From assembly GCF_000214595.1 (NCBI RefSeq), contig NZ_AFIG01000001.1, forward strand, positions 744,001-808,000: DNA of 64,000 nucleotides, given 5' to 3'. How positions within the stretch are numbered: position 1 is the stretch's first letter; every line of letters starts with the position of its first letter. This stretch comes from Methylophaga thalassica MP (lineage in GTDB: Bacteria; Pseudomonadota; Gammaproteobacteria; Nitrosococcales; Methylophagaceae). Both the position numbers and the translations under genes were made by a program. The notes under the pieces were generated by a model, which saw only the letters and a list, made by a program, of their open reading frames with translations, did no database searches and was not told where the DNA came from. This document shows positions 17,791 through 27,434 of the stretch, piece by piece.

Positions 17791-18469
17791 TGACACGCTT
17801 GTTACCAAACAAGCTGATGTCTTATCTGCGGATGAAATTGCTGATGCTATAAAACGCTGGGAAGCGCCAAGAATGGTGGCGGTCACGGATGTGGATGATA
17901 AGGATGCTCCGCAAGTGCTTGATGTGAAAGCCATTGAGGCATTACAACAACAAGCACAGGAAGAAGGCTACAAAGTTGGCTATGAAGAAGGCCACCAGGC
18001 TGGTTTTGCCGATGGTCAGCAAGCAGGACTGAAAGATATTCAGTTGCAAGTCGAAAAGCTTCAGCAGATGCTTAATACCTTACAACAGCCACTGACAGAA
18101 TTGGATGAGATTCTGGAAAAAGATTTAGTTAACCTGGCTATTACCATGACGCGGCAGCTAGTTCGTCGGGAGTTAAAGCATCAACCAGAACACGTTATTG
18201 GCGCAATGCGAGCGGCGCTTGAAGCCTTACCGATCAGTGATCGTCAACTCAAAATTTATGTTCATCCTGACGATCTGCATATCATCCAGAAAGGGTTATC
18301 TTTAGAACACGATTCAGACAAATACCAATGGATAGAAGATCCTTTACTCACTCGCGGTGGTCTGCGCTTAGAAACCCCTGATACCAGCGTCGACGCCACG
18401 GTTGAGTCCAGGCTGAACAGCATCATCAATAAAGTGCTTGGTGATGAAAGAGATGCTGACAATGAGTAA
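17777..18469 (+). CDS. fliH: Flagellar assembly protein FliH
   Basis: FliH is the stator-like regulator that holds the FliI ATPase at the export gate. The 230-residue protein carries a run of consecutive GxxxG repeats (from [17 protein letters not shown]) at about residues 65-90, a known hallmark of FliH, followed by a coiled coil and the conserved C-terminal domain. The ATG at 17777 has GGAGG eight bases upstream, so it is preferred over an in-frame GTG at 17768. It overlaps fliG at the front and fliI at the back. Confidence 0.93.
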   Translation: MTSSDDTLVTKQADVLSADEIADAIKRWEAPRMVAVTDVDDKDAPQVLDVKAIEALQQQAQEEGYKVGYEEGHQAGFADGQQAGLKDIQLQVEKLQQMLNTLQQPLTELDEILEKDLVNLAITMTRQLVRRELKHQPEHVIGAMRAALEALPISDRQLKIYVHPDDLHIIQKGLSLEHDSDKYQWIEDPLLTRGGLRLETPDTSVDATVESRLNSIINKVLGDERDADNE

Positions 18470-19886
18470 TATTGAGCGTCAGTCCCGATTACAAAATAAG
18501 TTGATGCAATATCAACAACGATTGGATTCGGATGATGAGCAGAGTGTTTTAATTGAAGGACGTTTGACCAGGATGGTTGGATTAACGCTCGAAGCCGTTG
18601 GCTTTCAGGTGCCCATTGGCAGCCGCTGTGAGATTATTGGCAAAGGACAAAAGCCCATCGAAGCAGAAGTGGTCGGATTTTCAGGTGAAACGACCTTTTT
18701 GATGCCCACAGGCGATATGCGTGGATTAGTGCCTAACGCTAAAGTCAGACCTGTACGAAGTGATTCACAAGTACCTGTAGGTGAAGCCATGCTGGGCCGG
18801 GTAGTGGATGGTGCAGGTAAACCACTCGATGGTAAAGGTCCTTTAAGAGTTCATGACAAGGTGCCTTTACACGGTGAACCGGTTAATCCGTTGGCGCGAT
18901 CGCCTATTCGTCAACACCTCGATGTTGGGGTACAGAGTATTAATGCCTTGCTTAGTATTGGCCGAGGTCAACGTATGGGGCTGTTTGCAGGGAGTGGTGT
19001 TGGTAAAAGTGTGTTGTTAGGTATGATGACACGATTTACTGAGGCCGATGTTATCGTAGTTGGCTTGATTGGTGAACGTGGCCGAGAAGTAAAAGAGTTT
19101 ATTGAAGATATTCTCGGTGAACAAGGCATGGCAAGATCCGTTGTTGTCGCTTCACCCGCTGACCATTCCCCCTTAATGCGACTGCATGGTGCCATGCTGG
19201 CAACCAGCATTGCTGAATACTTCCGGGATCAAGGTAAACAGGTTTTATTATTAATGGATTCCTTGACTCGTTTTGCTCAGGCGCAGCGTGAAATTGCCTT
19301 GGCGATTGGTGAGCCACCCGCAACGAAAGGCTATCCACCATCAGTATTCTCATTATTACCACAATTGGTTGAACGCGCTGGCAATGGAGCTGTTGACGGT
19401 GGAGCTATTACGGCTATCTATACGGTATTAACGGAAGGTGACGATCAGCAGGATCCTGTGGCAGACGCGGCTCGGGCCATATTAGATGGGCATATTGTTT
19501 TATCTAGGCAGCTAGCCGAGTCTGGGCACTACCCAGCGATTGACGTAGAAGCATCAATAAGTCGTGTCATGCCTCATATTGTAAGTGAAGAACACTTAAA
19601 ACAAGCACAGCAATTCAAGCAGATTTACTCAACTTATAGACAAAACCAAGATCTTATTAGTGTAGGCGCCTATAGTAAGGGTAGTGATCCTGCCATTGAT
19701 GAATCCATTGCCATGTTTCCAGCGTTAAGGCAATTGTTGAGACAAGGCATGAATGAAGCGGTTAACTGGCAACAAAGTGATCAGCGATTGAAGCAAGTAC
19801 TTGAGTTAAGAAATCAATTACAAAACCAACAGCAGAATGTGGCACAGACACCGATGCTAATGGATGGTAATACTCGCCGTTTTTAA
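18462..19886 (+). CDS. fliI: Flagellar type III export ATPase FliI
   Basis: FliI is homologous to F1 beta subunits and powers or primes substrate entry to export. Walker A is [15 protein letters not shown] near residue 171, Walker [19 protein letters not shown], and the catalytic Glu lies in [12 protein letters not shown] 18462 yields 474 residues, closest to the family norm; earlier in-frame ATG/GTG codons at 18438-18450 inside fliH cannot be excluded. It overlaps the fliH stop by eight bases. Confidence 0.96.
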   Translation: MSNIERQSRLQNKLMQYQQRLDSDDEQSVLIEGRLTRMVGLTLEAVGFQVPIGSRCEIIGKGQKPIEAEVVGFSGETTFLMPTGDMRGLVPNAKVRPVRSDSQVPVGEAMLGRVVDGAGKPLDGKGPLRVHDKVPLHGEPVNPLARSPIRQHLDVGVQSINALLSIGRGQRMGLFAGSGVGKSVLLGMMTRFTEADVIVVGLIGERGREVKEFIEDILGEQGMARSVVVASPADHSPLMRLHGAMLATSIAEYFRDQGKQVLLLMDSLTRFAQAQREIALAIGEPPATKGYPPSVFSLLPQLVERAGNGAVDGGAITAIYTVLTEGDDQQDPVADAARAILDGHIVLSRQLAESGHYPAIDVEASISRVMPHIVSEEHLKQAQQFKQIYSTYRQNQDLISVGAYSKGSDPAIDESIAMFPALRQLLRQGMNEAVNWQQSDQRLKQVLELRNQLQNQQQNVAQTPMLMDGNTRRF

Positions 19887-19913
19887 TATTATTGCTCAGC
19901 GTGGAGTTGATAA

Positions 19914-20360
19914 ATGAGTCGTAGTCGAAAACTTGATCCTGTTATCGAAATGGCTCGGAAAGCAACAGAGTCCGAGTTACAAAAACTTGGTCAACAAAAT
20001 GCCTTACTTCAACAGGAGCAATTCCAGTTGGCTGATCTCCTTCAATATCGGGCCGAGTATCTCTCGCGCTTTCGACAAGCAGATCCCATGGTGATGACCG
20101 CAAAAAAAGCACTCGATCTGAGAAGCTTTTTAGCTAAATTAGACCAAGCAATTCTTAGTCAGGAATCACAAGTCAAATCAGCCAATGAAAAAGTCCAGCG
20201 TCAGCAAAAAATGTGGTTGCAGGCCAGAAATAAGGAGCAGGCTATTGATGCCTTAATGGCACGGTATGAAGCCACAGAGCTCAAAAAACAATTAAAAAGA
20301 GAACAAGTTGAAACGGATGAGCATACAAACGGTGTATGGCTGAGAAACCGAAATAAATAA
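19914..20360 (+). CDS. fliJ: Flagellar export protein FliJ
   Basis: FliJ is a small coiled-coil protein that connects the FliI hexamer to FlhA and escorts chaperones. This one is 148 residues, nearly entirely charged helix (Gln/Lys/Glu/Leu-rich), with no membrane segment. It follows fliI by 27 bases with GTGGAG before ATG 19914. The call rests on size, coiled-coil nature and the fixed fliI-fliJ order. Confidence 0.9.
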   Translation: MSRSRKLDPVIEMARKATESELQKLGQQNALLQQEQFQLADLLQYRAEYLSRFRQADPMVMTAKKALDLRSFLAKLDQAILSQESQVKSANEKVQRQQKMWLQARNKEQAIDALMARYEATELKKQLKREQVETDEHTNGVWLRNRNK

Positions 20361-20397
20361 AATGAATACCTAATTTTGAATAGTTGCAAAATTAAGA

Positions 20398-20424
20398 TAA
20401 TTTTTTTTGAAAAGAGGCCGATAC
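20398..20424 (+). promoter_or_regulatory. Sigma-28-like promoter of the chemotaxis operon
   Basis: TAAT, a 15-base spacer and GCCGATAC match the FliA consensus TAAA-N15-GCCGATAA with one mismatch in each element and exact spacing. It lies in the 153-base gap between fliJ and the STAS gene. Transcription would start near 20431. The rest of this gap is AT-rich, with no other clear signal. Confidence 0.65.
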
Positions 20425-20513
20425 CAGTAAAACATGTAAAAGGCATAGTAAAGATGAATCAGCCAAGATAAAGCTGAGACGCTATAGCCGAGGGAAATAG
20501 AAGGAATAGAAAA

Positions 20514-20792
20514 ATGGCTGACTCGATTTCCGAAATAAACTGTGCTGAATCGGTCACGATCGCACAGGTTGCAGATATTTATGCGCAGCTGTTAATGGCG
20601 ATGGCTGAAGGCCAGGCTATTCAAATTAATTTAGGTCAAATTGAACGTATCGATACAGCGGTCATTCAACTTTTCTATGCGTTCTATCGTGATGCTCAAC
20701 TTCAGGGGCTGGTTGTCATTTGGTCAAATCCCAGTCAACTTTTTTGTGATGCTGTCGATAGATTGGGTATCAAAGCATTTTACGCACAATAA
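20514..20792 (+). CDS. STAS-domain protein heading the che operon
   Basis: A 92-residue single-domain protein with the STAS/anti-anti-sigma fold pattern: an internal IQINLGQIERIDTAVIQLF stretch where phosphorylatable family members have a DSSG-type loop, and a C-terminal amphipathic helix with LFCDAVDRLGI. The loop here reads IDTA, with Thr in the position often taken by Ser. A small STAS protein next to cheY and cheA is a recurrent arrangement in flagellar chemotaxis clusters of gammaproteobacteria. Its partner and role are not known to me. AGAAGGAA precedes ATG 20514. Confidence 0.8.
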   Translation: MADSISEINCAESVTIAQVADIYAQLLMAMAEGQAIQINLGQIERIDTAVIQLFYAFYRDAQLQGLVVIWSNPSQLFCDAVDRLGIKAFYAQ

Positions 20793-20830
20793 AATATAAA
20801 AACTAATATTAAAGAAGGAGCTTTTTTGTT

Positions 20831-21193
20831 ATGGCTAATATTCTCGCAGTCGATGATTCTGCCTCAATGCGGCAAATGGTCACCTTCACTTTGCAAGGTG
20901 CCGGACATAAAGTCACCGTAGCAGATGATGGTAAACAGGCCCTGGATATAGCTCAAAAACAGTCTTTTGATTTGGTCATTACTGACGTCAATATGCCGGT
21001 AATGGATGGCTTGACTTTAACCCGTCAATTACGCCAATTATCCACGTTTAAGTTTATTCCTATACTCGTACTAACAACTGAAGCCGGACCAGAAAAGAAA
21101 CAAGAGGGTCGTGCTGCTGGTGCAACAGGCTGGCTGATTAAACCGTTTAATCCTGAACAGCTGTTAGCGACGGTGAAAAAAGTCTTGGGTTAA
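20831..21193 (+). CDS. cheY: Chemotaxis response regulator CheY
   Basis: A stand-alone 120-residue receiver domain. The acidic pair is in AVDDSAS, the phosphoacceptor in LVITDVNMPVMDG, the Thr in LTTEA and the Lys in LIKPFN. Phosphorylated by CheA, it would bind the switch proteins FliM/FliN. AAGAAGGAG lies upstream of ATG 20831, and cheA follows after four bases. No cheZ phosphatase gene accompanies it. Confidence 0.93.
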   Translation: MANILAVDDSASMRQMVTFTLQGAGHKVTVADDGKQALDIAQKQSFDLVITDVNMPVMDGLTLTRQLRQLSTFKFIPILVLTTEAGPEKKQEGRAAGATGWLIKPFNPEQLLATVKKVLG

Positions 21194-21197
21194 TCAT

Positions 21198-23354
21198 ATG
21201 AGCATCGACGTCTCCCAGTTTCATAGCATATTCTTCGAAGAAAGCTTCGAAGGTCTCGATATTATGGAAAGTGGCTTGCTTAGCATGTCGCAGGGAGAAA
21301 TCGATGATGATACGGTCAATGGTATCTTTCGTGCCGCACACTCCATCAAAGGAGGGGCTGGCACCTTTGGCTTTAGCAATATTTCTGAGTTTACACATGG
21401 ATTAGAGACGCTCCTTGATCAAATTCGTAATGGCGAACGCGAAGCAACGGATGATGTGATTGAAACATTACTTTCAGCTGTAGATACACTACGTGAAATG
21501 TTAACAGCTGTTCAAGATAGTTCAGAGGTAGATACAGAAAAAGTCAAACAAGTATCAAAGGCACTTGAGCAAATTTTACTAGGTTCAACGTCTGATGATG
21601 TCGACAAGGTAATGGATGAGGTTTCTGATGCGGATGTGAGCGCATCAGAGCCATTAACTCAAACATGGCTGATTAAGTTTAAACCTCTATCTCATATGCT
21701 CCAGACGGGAAATGAACCTATTCGGATGTTCCGTGAATTAGCGGAGTTAGGGGCGTTATCTGTTGAGGTGAATGAGGAGGAGCTACCTCCGTTTACCGAT
21801 CTTGATCCTGAAATCTGTTATTTGAGTTGGCAACTGACTTTATCGGGTGACGTTGATGAAGCAGCAATAAACGAAGTTTTTGAGTGGGTGGATGGCGATT
21901 GTGAGCTGAGTATTGAGCGGCTTGAACAAAATGTGCCTGATATCGAGCCAGCTCTGTCGGCACATGAATCTGAACAGATCGATATCCATGAGCCCATGAT
22001 TCCTCCTAGTTCACTGACGGAGGGTGAAACAGCCGAACCCGAAGCTCCATCGCCAAGTGCAACTGAAGCCCAACTCAAAACATCAGCTGAGATTGATCAT
22101 CTCACACCGAAAAAAAATGAAGTTTCGCCTAAAAAGAAAGCCGTGACTCCGGATGCTTCTATTCGTGTTGGCACAGATAAAGTTGACTCACTGGTTAATC
22201 TTGTCGGTGAGTTAGTGATTACTCAGTCAATGCTGGGACAGATTGGTGAGAATTTTGATATCAACATGCTACCTCAGTTGATTGATGGTCTTGAACAGTT
22301 AGAACGTAATACCCGTGAGCTACAAGAAAGTATCATGCGAATTCGCATGTTGCCCATTAGTTTTGTTTTTAACCGTTTCCCTCGGCTGGTGCACGATATG
22401 ACCAGTAAGTTGGGAAAACAAGTCGAGTTAGTTCTGAGCGGAGAGCAAACTGAACTTGATAAAACAGTGATGGAGAAAATAGGTGATCCTTTGGTTCATC
22501 TGGTGCGTAATTCATTAGATCACGGCTTGGAGACACCCGAAAAACGTCGAGCTGCTAATAAATCTGAAACCGGCACGCTAAAACTTAATGCCTATCATCA
22601 GGGTGGCAATATTGTCATTGAAATAAGTGATGATGGGGCCGGTCTAAACGAAGACAAAATTTTAAATAAAGCGATCGAGAAAGGTTTAGTTGATCCGAAC
22701 GAAACACTCCCCCCAGAAAAAATACACGAACTCATTTTCTTACCAGGATTTTCTACAGCAGACCAAGTCAGCGACTTATCTGGTCGTGGGGTTGGAATGG
22801 ATGTGGTTAGAAAAAATATTAATAGCTTAGGTGGTGCTGTTGAGGTCAAATCGGAATCTGGTATTGGTTCTACATTTACTATTCGATTGCCATTAACCTT
22901 AGCCATTATGGATGGTCAAATTATCCAAGTTGCCGATCAACGGTACATTATTCCATTGATTTCGATTATTGAGTCAGTTGAAGTCGAAGCGGGTAGAGTC
23001 AACAGAGTAACGGGTAAAGGCGAGCTCTATAAAATACGTGATGAGTATGTGCCAATAATCAGGCTGACGAATGTTTTCAATGTAGAGGGTGGCATAGAGG
23101 ATTTGCAGGCTGGCTTACTGGTGATTGTTGACTGTGAAGATTATAAGGTGGGGTTATTTGTCGACGAGTTGTTGGCACAGCAACAAGTGGTTATCAAAAG
23201 CCTGGAGACCAATTTCCGCAAAGTTAAAGGTATCGCTGGTGCAACGATTCTAGGCGATGGTGCCGTCGCTTTGATTCTGGATATTCCAGGATTAATGGCA
23301 ATGCATAGAGAACCTTCTCAGGTCAGAAAGAACTCATCAGGAAAGGTGGCTTGA
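21198..23354 (+). CDS. cheA: Chemotaxis histidine kinase CheA
   Basis: A 718-residue soluble kinase. The P1 HPt domain has the phosphorylated His in IFRAAHSIKGGAGTFGF. A regulatory segment follows (about residues 150-245, TWLIKFKPLSHMLQTGNEP), then a Pro/Glu-rich linker and P3 dimerisation helices (SLVNLVGELVITQSMLGQI). The P4 ATPase has HLVRNSLDHG, the G1-like DDGAGL and the G2 GRGVGMDVV. P5 is a CheW-like domain. Gene order and overlap with cheY and cheW show one operon. Confidence 0.96.
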   Translation: MSIDVSQFHSIFFEESFEGLDIMESGLLSMSQGEIDDDTVNGIFRAAHSIKGGAGTFGFSNISEFTHGLETLLDQIRNGEREATDDVIETLLSAVDTLREMLTAVQDSSEVDTEKVKQVSKALEQILLGSTSDDVDKVMDEVSDADVSASEPLTQTWLIKFKPLSHMLQTGNEPIRMFRELAELGALSVEVNEEELPPFTDLDPEICYLSWQLTLSGDVDEAAINEVFEWVDGDCELSIERLEQNVPDIEPALSAHESEQIDIHEPMIPPSSLTEGETAEPEAPSPSATEAQLKTSAEIDHLTPKKNEVSPKKKAVTPDASIRVGTDKVDSLVNLVGELVITQSMLGQIGENFDINMLPQLIDGLEQLERNTRELQESIMRIRMLPISFVFNRFPRLVHDMTSKLGKQVELVLSGEQTELDKTVMEKIGDPLVHLVRNSLDHGLETPEKRRAANKSETGTLKLNAYHQGGNIVIEISDDGAGLNEDKILNKAIEKGLVDPNETLPPEKIHELIFLPGFSTADQVSDLSGRGVGMDVVRKNINSLGGAVEVKSESGIGSTFTIRLPLTLAIMDGQIIQVADQRYIIPLISIIESVEVEAGRVNRVTGKGELYKIRDEYVPIIRLTNVFNVEGGIEDLQAGLLVIVDCEDYKVGLFVDELLAQQQVVIKSLETNFRKVKGIAGATILGDGAVALILDIPGLMAMHREPSQVRKNSSGKVA

Positions 23355-23357
23355 GCG

Positions 23358-23864
23358 ATGTCTGAAATCACTACAGAAAACGAAATACTCGATATTCTTG
23401 ATGTTGTCGATAGTGTCGATGATGGTGCGCAGCAATACCTGACATTTGAACTTGCAGATGAACACTATGGCGTCGAAATTCTGCGGGTTCAGGAAATTAA
23501 AGGCTGGGATAATGTGACGCCGATTCCAAATACGCCTGCTCATGTTTGCGGAGTGTTGAATCTTCGTGGCGTGATTGTGCCAATTGTTGATCTGAGATTG
23601 TTATTCCAAATGCCTTTTAATCCATACACAAAAACAACAGTGGTTGTCGTTTTGAAAGTAGAAGGTATCACTGATCGTGTTGTCGGTATTGTGGTTGATG
23701 CGGTATCAGAGGCGCAGAACGTGGACCCTCAAATGATTTCAAACGCACCTGACTTAGGCACTGTCGTCGACACCAGTTTTATAAAAGGCATCACCAGTAA
23801 CGATGAATATATGCTGATGTTATTGGATATCGATAAATTACTCAGTGTAGAGCAGGTAGGCTGA
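23358..23864 (+). CDS. cheW: Chemotaxis coupling protein CheW
   Basis: CheW joins receptors to CheA. The 168-residue protein has the CheW fold signature: YLTFELADEHYGVEILRVQEI, then IPNTPAHVCGVLNLRGVIVPIVDLR. A 25-residue acidic N-terminal extension precedes it. It starts three bases after cheA and overlaps the parA start by one base. Confidence 0.95.
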   Translation: MSEITTENEILDILDVVDSVDDGAQQYLTFELADEHYGVEILRVQEIKGWDNVTPIPNTPAHVCGVLNLRGVIVPIVDLRLLFQMPFNPYTKTTVVVVLKVEGITDRVVGIVVDAVSEAQNVDPQMISNAPDLGTVVDTSFIKGITSNDEYMLMLLDIDKLLSVEQVG

Positions 23865-24646
23865 TGACTACTGGCCATGTTCGTGTAATTGCCATTATGA
23901 ACCAAAAAGGCGGGGTGGGGAAAACCACTACCACCGTTAATCTTGGGCACGCACTTGCTTTGCAAGGCAAACAAGTGGCGTTGATCGATATGGATCCTCA
24001 GGGACAAGTGGCGACAAGCCTGGGCCTGGATAATCAGCAACTAGGAATTGATGTTGTTTTACTTGAGGGTGAAGCGATTGATGTCGTCAAGCACCAGGCA
24101 CGAGATAAGTTGGATCTAGTACCAGCGGGACCGCGCTTGAATGAGTTTGAACATATCAACGAGGGTGGTGTTGAACGTGGTCACCGACTACGAAAAGCAA
24201 TCGAAGAGTCCTCGTTATCGGCTTATGATTTTGTCTTAATAGATTGCCCACCCTCTTCAGGGTTACTTGGTGTCAATGCCATGTTTGCTTCCAGCGAACT
24301 TATCGTTCCAGTGTCAGGGGATTACCTGTCACTACAAGGCTTATCTCGTATGATGCAAATTTTAAAACGGTCAGAGGAAATTTCAGGACATCGCATTCGA
24401 CTTTGGCTGGTTTCGACCCGTATGCAATTGCGTCGGAATTTGACTGCTGAGGTCCGCAAGCGAGTGCTTAAATATTTCCCAGGCAGGGTGTTATTTACCC
24501 CTATTCGTGAAAACGTTGCACTAGCAGAGTGTCCCAGTTTTGGTAAAACAATTTTTGATTATCGGAAAAAAAGTGCTGGTGCGGAGGATTACTTCACTCT
24601 GGCCAGCGATGTATTAAACAGGAGAGCGGCTGATGGCCAAGAGTAA
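23864..24646 (+). CDS. ParA-family ATPase embedded in the che operon
   Basis: A 260-residue Soj/ParA-like ATPase with the deviant Walker [15 protein letters not shown], switch I-like DMDPQGQ and Walker [10 protein letters not shown]. There is no adjacent ParB. In Vibrio (ParC), Rhodobacter (PpfA) and Pseudomonas, orphan ParA proteins encoded in che clusters position chemotaxis arrays; the same role is likely here. It overlaps cheW by one base and the globin-PAS receptor gene by 14 bases, so all three should be made together. Confidence 0.88.
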   Translation: MTTGHVRVIAIMNQKGGVGKTTTTVNLGHALALQGKQVALIDMDPQGQVATSLGLDNQQLGIDVVLLEGEAIDVVKHQARDKLDLVPAGPRLNEFEHINEGGVERGHRLRKAIEESSLSAYDFVLIDCPPSSGLLGVNAMFASSELIVPVSGDYLSLQGLSRMMQILKRSEEISGHRIRLWLVSTRMQLRRNLTAEVRKRVLKYFPGRVLFTPIRENVALAECPSFGKTIFDYRKKSAGAEDYFTLASDVLNRRAADGQE

Positions 24647-27401
24647 AAACGTCATGGGTAACGACCCGCTCGCCTGGTTAACGGTTGATAGTAAAACGTC
24701 GACTCAAAGTGTGCATGCTGATGAAACTGAACAGGCGGCTGAGGTTGATTCATCTACTGAGACTGAACTTCCTGAAAAAACACCTATTGAGTTAGTGGAG
24801 GAGAGTTTTACTTTCATCGCCGCTAAAGGTGAACTATTGGTTGCTGATTTTTATAGTGAACTTTTTGCATCACAACCACAGTTACAGCGCTTGTTTAGTG
24901 GTGTGTCACAACAGGGGCAACAGAAAAAATTATTAGCAGCGATAGTACTGTTGGTACAAAACCTGCGTCATCCAGCTTTACTGGACAGTTATTTGACAGA
25001 ATTAGGTAAACGCCATGTTTCATATGGCGTGAAAGAGGCGGATTACCAAGCCGTTAAAAATTGCCTGCTCACTGTGCTGGAAAAATATGCTGTATCTGCT
25101 TGGTCACAAGCTGTTGCTTCAGCCTGGAATGAAACACTGGATAGCGTTATTAAAAAAATGACGACGGACGAAGAGTCCGTGGAGGAGAGAGACATGGCTG
25201 TTAATCAAAAAGCTGATAAAGAAATCCTAAATAGAGCCAATGCGCTTGATAATGCGGTAACGGCTGTGATGATGATTGATAGAGATTTCACTATTACGTA
25301 CGCCAACCAATCAACACTAAACATGTTGGGTGAGCATGAAGAAACCCTAAAATCGGTCTATCCTGGATTCTCTGTCAAAGGTCTGGTTGGCAGCAACATT
25401 GATCTTTTTCATAAAAATCCAGCTCATCAAAGGCAGATGCTTAGTAATCCTGATAATCTGCCACATCAGGCTGACATTAAAGTGGGACCACTGGCTTTTA
25501 GACTGAATGTCACGGCAATGATGGATGAAGAAGGCAACTACATTGGTAATATGCTCGAATGGCATAACGTCACTGCAGAGAAGCTGCGAAATGCTGATAT
25601 TCATGGCCAGTTTGATGCCTTGAATAAAGTGATGGGCGTCATCAGTTTTGAATTGGACGGTACCATCATCGATGTCAATGATAATTTTCTCAAAGTAGTG
25701 GGCTATAGTCGAGAGGATGTCATAGGGAAGCATCATCGAATGTTCGTTTCGCCTGAATCTGCTCAAAGCGTCGAATATGCTGAGTTCTGGGCAAAATTAA
25801 ACCGTGGCGAATTTGATAGTGGTGAATATAAACGGGTTGCCAGAGGTGGCAAGGATATTTGGCTACAAGCTAGTTACAATCCTATTCTGGATATTAATGG
25901 CAAACCTTTTAAAGTCGTTAAATTTGCAACGGAAATTACAGAAACAAAATTGCAGCGCGCCAATTTTGAAGGTCAAATTTCTGCCATTAACAAAGCAATG
26001 GGTGTAATCAGTTTCGATATGGACGGCACCATTCGCAGCGTGAATGATAATTTCCTCAATGCTGTCGGTTATCAGCGTGAGGAGGTTGTGGGTAAACATC
26101 ACCGTATGTTTGCTACACCTGAGTTAGCGAAAAGTCCTGAGTATGCAGAGTTTTGGGCAAAACTCAATCGTGGAGAGTTTGACGCCGGGGAATATCAACG
26201 TGTAGGAAAAGATGGAAAAGATATCTGGTTACAAGCCAGCTATAACCCCATTTTTGATCTAAATGGTAAGCCTTATAAAGTGGTTAAATACGCTTCAGAT
26301 ATTACTGATCAAAAACACTTGCAGTTTGCCGTTCAACAAGCGTTATCAGCGACATCCACCGTGATGAATGCATTGGCGCAAGGTGACCTCACCAAGTTAA
26401 TGGATGGTGAGTTTGAGGGCGAGTTTGCGCTACTTCAGCAAGCGGTGAATGGTTCAATTACAAAAATTTCATCCATTGTGCAGGACATCATCGAAGCGTC
26501 GATCAGCATTTCTTCTGCAGCGAGTGAAATTTCACAAGGTAATACTGATTTAAGTCAGCGAACAGAGGAACAAGCTTCCTCACTGCAAGAAACCGCAGCG
26601 AGTATGGAAGAGCTCACCAGTACCGTCAGACAAAACTCCGATAATGCTCGTCAGGCTAACCAGCTTGCCGTGGATGCAAGGAGTAAGGCTGAAAAAGGGG
26701 GAAGCGTCATTCAAGAGGCCATTCAAGCGATGGCGGCAATCAGCACTTCCAGTAAGCGCGTTGCAGATATTATTGGTGTTATTGATGAAATCGCCTTTCA
26801 AACTAACTTGCTCGCATTAAATGCCGCTGTAGAAGCGGCTCGAGCAGGTGAACAAGGCCGTGGATTTGCCGTGGTTGCGTCAGAAGTACGTAACTTGGCA
26901 CAGCGTTCAGCCGCTGCGGCAAAAGAAATTAAAGAGTTGATTAATGACAGTGGTGAAAAAGTCAGGGAAGGTTCTGTTTTAGTCAATGAATCTGGCAAAA
27001 CCTTAGAAGAAATTGTCGAGGGAGCGAAAAAGGTTGGGGACATTATTTCTGAAATCGCCGCTGCCGGTATAGAGCAAACATCAGGTATCGAGCAAGTTAA
27101 TCAGGCAGTGACTCAGATGGATGAAATGACGCAGCAAAATGCAGCGCTAGTAGAGCAAGCGGCGGCGGCGAGTGAATCCTTAGATGAACAAGGGAAGCAT
27201 CTGGAAGAAATGATGATGTTTTTCAAAACAGATTCTGATGTGGCATCCCCCAAACAACGTGCTGTATTAGCTGATGCCGCGGCACCAAGAAAAGAAGTAA
27301 AAGCCATCAAAGCAAGGCCAGAGTCGATGGCGACAGCAAAAACAGCAAGTCGTCAGGTCATGTCAAATCATCAAGAAAGTGATGAGTGGGAAGAGTTTTA
27401 A
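24633..27401 (+). CDS. Soluble globin-PAS-PAS-PAS methyl-accepting chemoreceptor
   Basis: A 922-residue cytoplasmic receptor with no membrane spans. Residues about 50-180 form a globin resembling flavohaemoglobin/Vitreoscilla haemoglobin: Tyr74 (ADFYSELF, B10 position), Gln97 (E7 position) and His128 ([10 protein letters not shown], proximal F8). Residues about 200-324 are a first PAS; 325-446 and 447-568 are two near-identical PAS domains. Then comes the receptor signalling domain, with the hairpin tip [31 protein letters not shown]. The C-terminus is EWEEF, resembling the xWxxF tether of CheR/CheB. It overlaps parA and precedes cheR. Likely senses oxygen, NO or redox state; ligand not proven. 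Confidence 0.9.
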   Translation: MAKSKNVMGNDPLAWLTVDSKTSTQSVHADETEQAAEVDSSTETELPEKTPIELVEESFTFIAAKGELLVADFYSELFASQPQLQRLFSGVSQQGQQKKLLAAIVLLVQNLRHPALLDSYLTELGKRHVSYGVKEADYQAVKNCLLTVLEKYAVSAWSQAVASAWNETLDSVIKKMTTDEESVEERDMAVNQKADKEILNRANALDNAVTAVMMIDRDFTITYANQSTLNMLGEHEETLKSVYPGFSVKGLVGSNIDLFHKNPAHQRQMLSNPDNLPHQADIKVGPLAFRLNVTAMMDEEGNYIGNMLEWHNVTAEKLRNADIHGQFDALNKVMGVISFELDGTIIDVNDNFLKVVGYSREDVIGKHHRMFVSPESAQSVEYAEFWAKLNRGEFDSGEYKRVARGGKDIWLQASYNPILDINGKPFKVVKFATEITETKLQRANFEGQISAINKAMGVISFDMDGTIRSVNDNFLNAVGYQREEVVGKHHRMFATPELAKSPEYAEFWAKLNRGEFDAGEYQRVGKDGKDIWLQASYNPIFDLNGKPYKVVKYASDITDQKHLQFAVQQALSATSTVMNALAQGDLTKLMDGEFEGEFALLQQAVNGSITKISSIVQDIIEASISISSAASEISQGNTDLSQRTEEQASSLQETAASMEELTSTVRQNSDNARQANQLAVDARSKAEKGGSVIQEAIQAMAAISTSSKRVADIIGVIDEIAFQTNLLALNAAVEAARAGEQGRGFAVVASEVRNLAQRSAAAAKEIKELINDSGEKVREGSVLVNESGKTLEEIVEGAKKVGDIISEIAAAGIEQTSGIEQVNQAVTQMDEMTQQNAALVEQAAAASESLDEQGKHLEEMMMFFKTDSDVASPKQRAVLADAAAPRKEVKAIKARPESMATAKTASRQVMSNHQESDEWEEF
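25605..26336 (+). repeat. Tandem duplication of a 366-base PAS-encoding unit
   Basis: Two direct 122-codon units (about 25605-25970 and 25971-26336) encode PAS domains sharing [21 protein letters not shown] and [12 protein letters not shown]. Identity is high in protein and partly eroded in DNA at third positions, which suggests an old in-frame duplication rather than a recent one. Confidence 0.85.
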
Positions 27402-27434
27402 GGCCAGCGGGTCAGGTTCTGGAGCTGTATTCTC

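Noticed and set aside
20361-20408. AATTTTG/CAAAATT inverted repeat followed by eight T after fliJ
   Set aside because: The stem is short and AT-only with an 8-base loop, and the T tract is separated from it; not convincing as a terminator.
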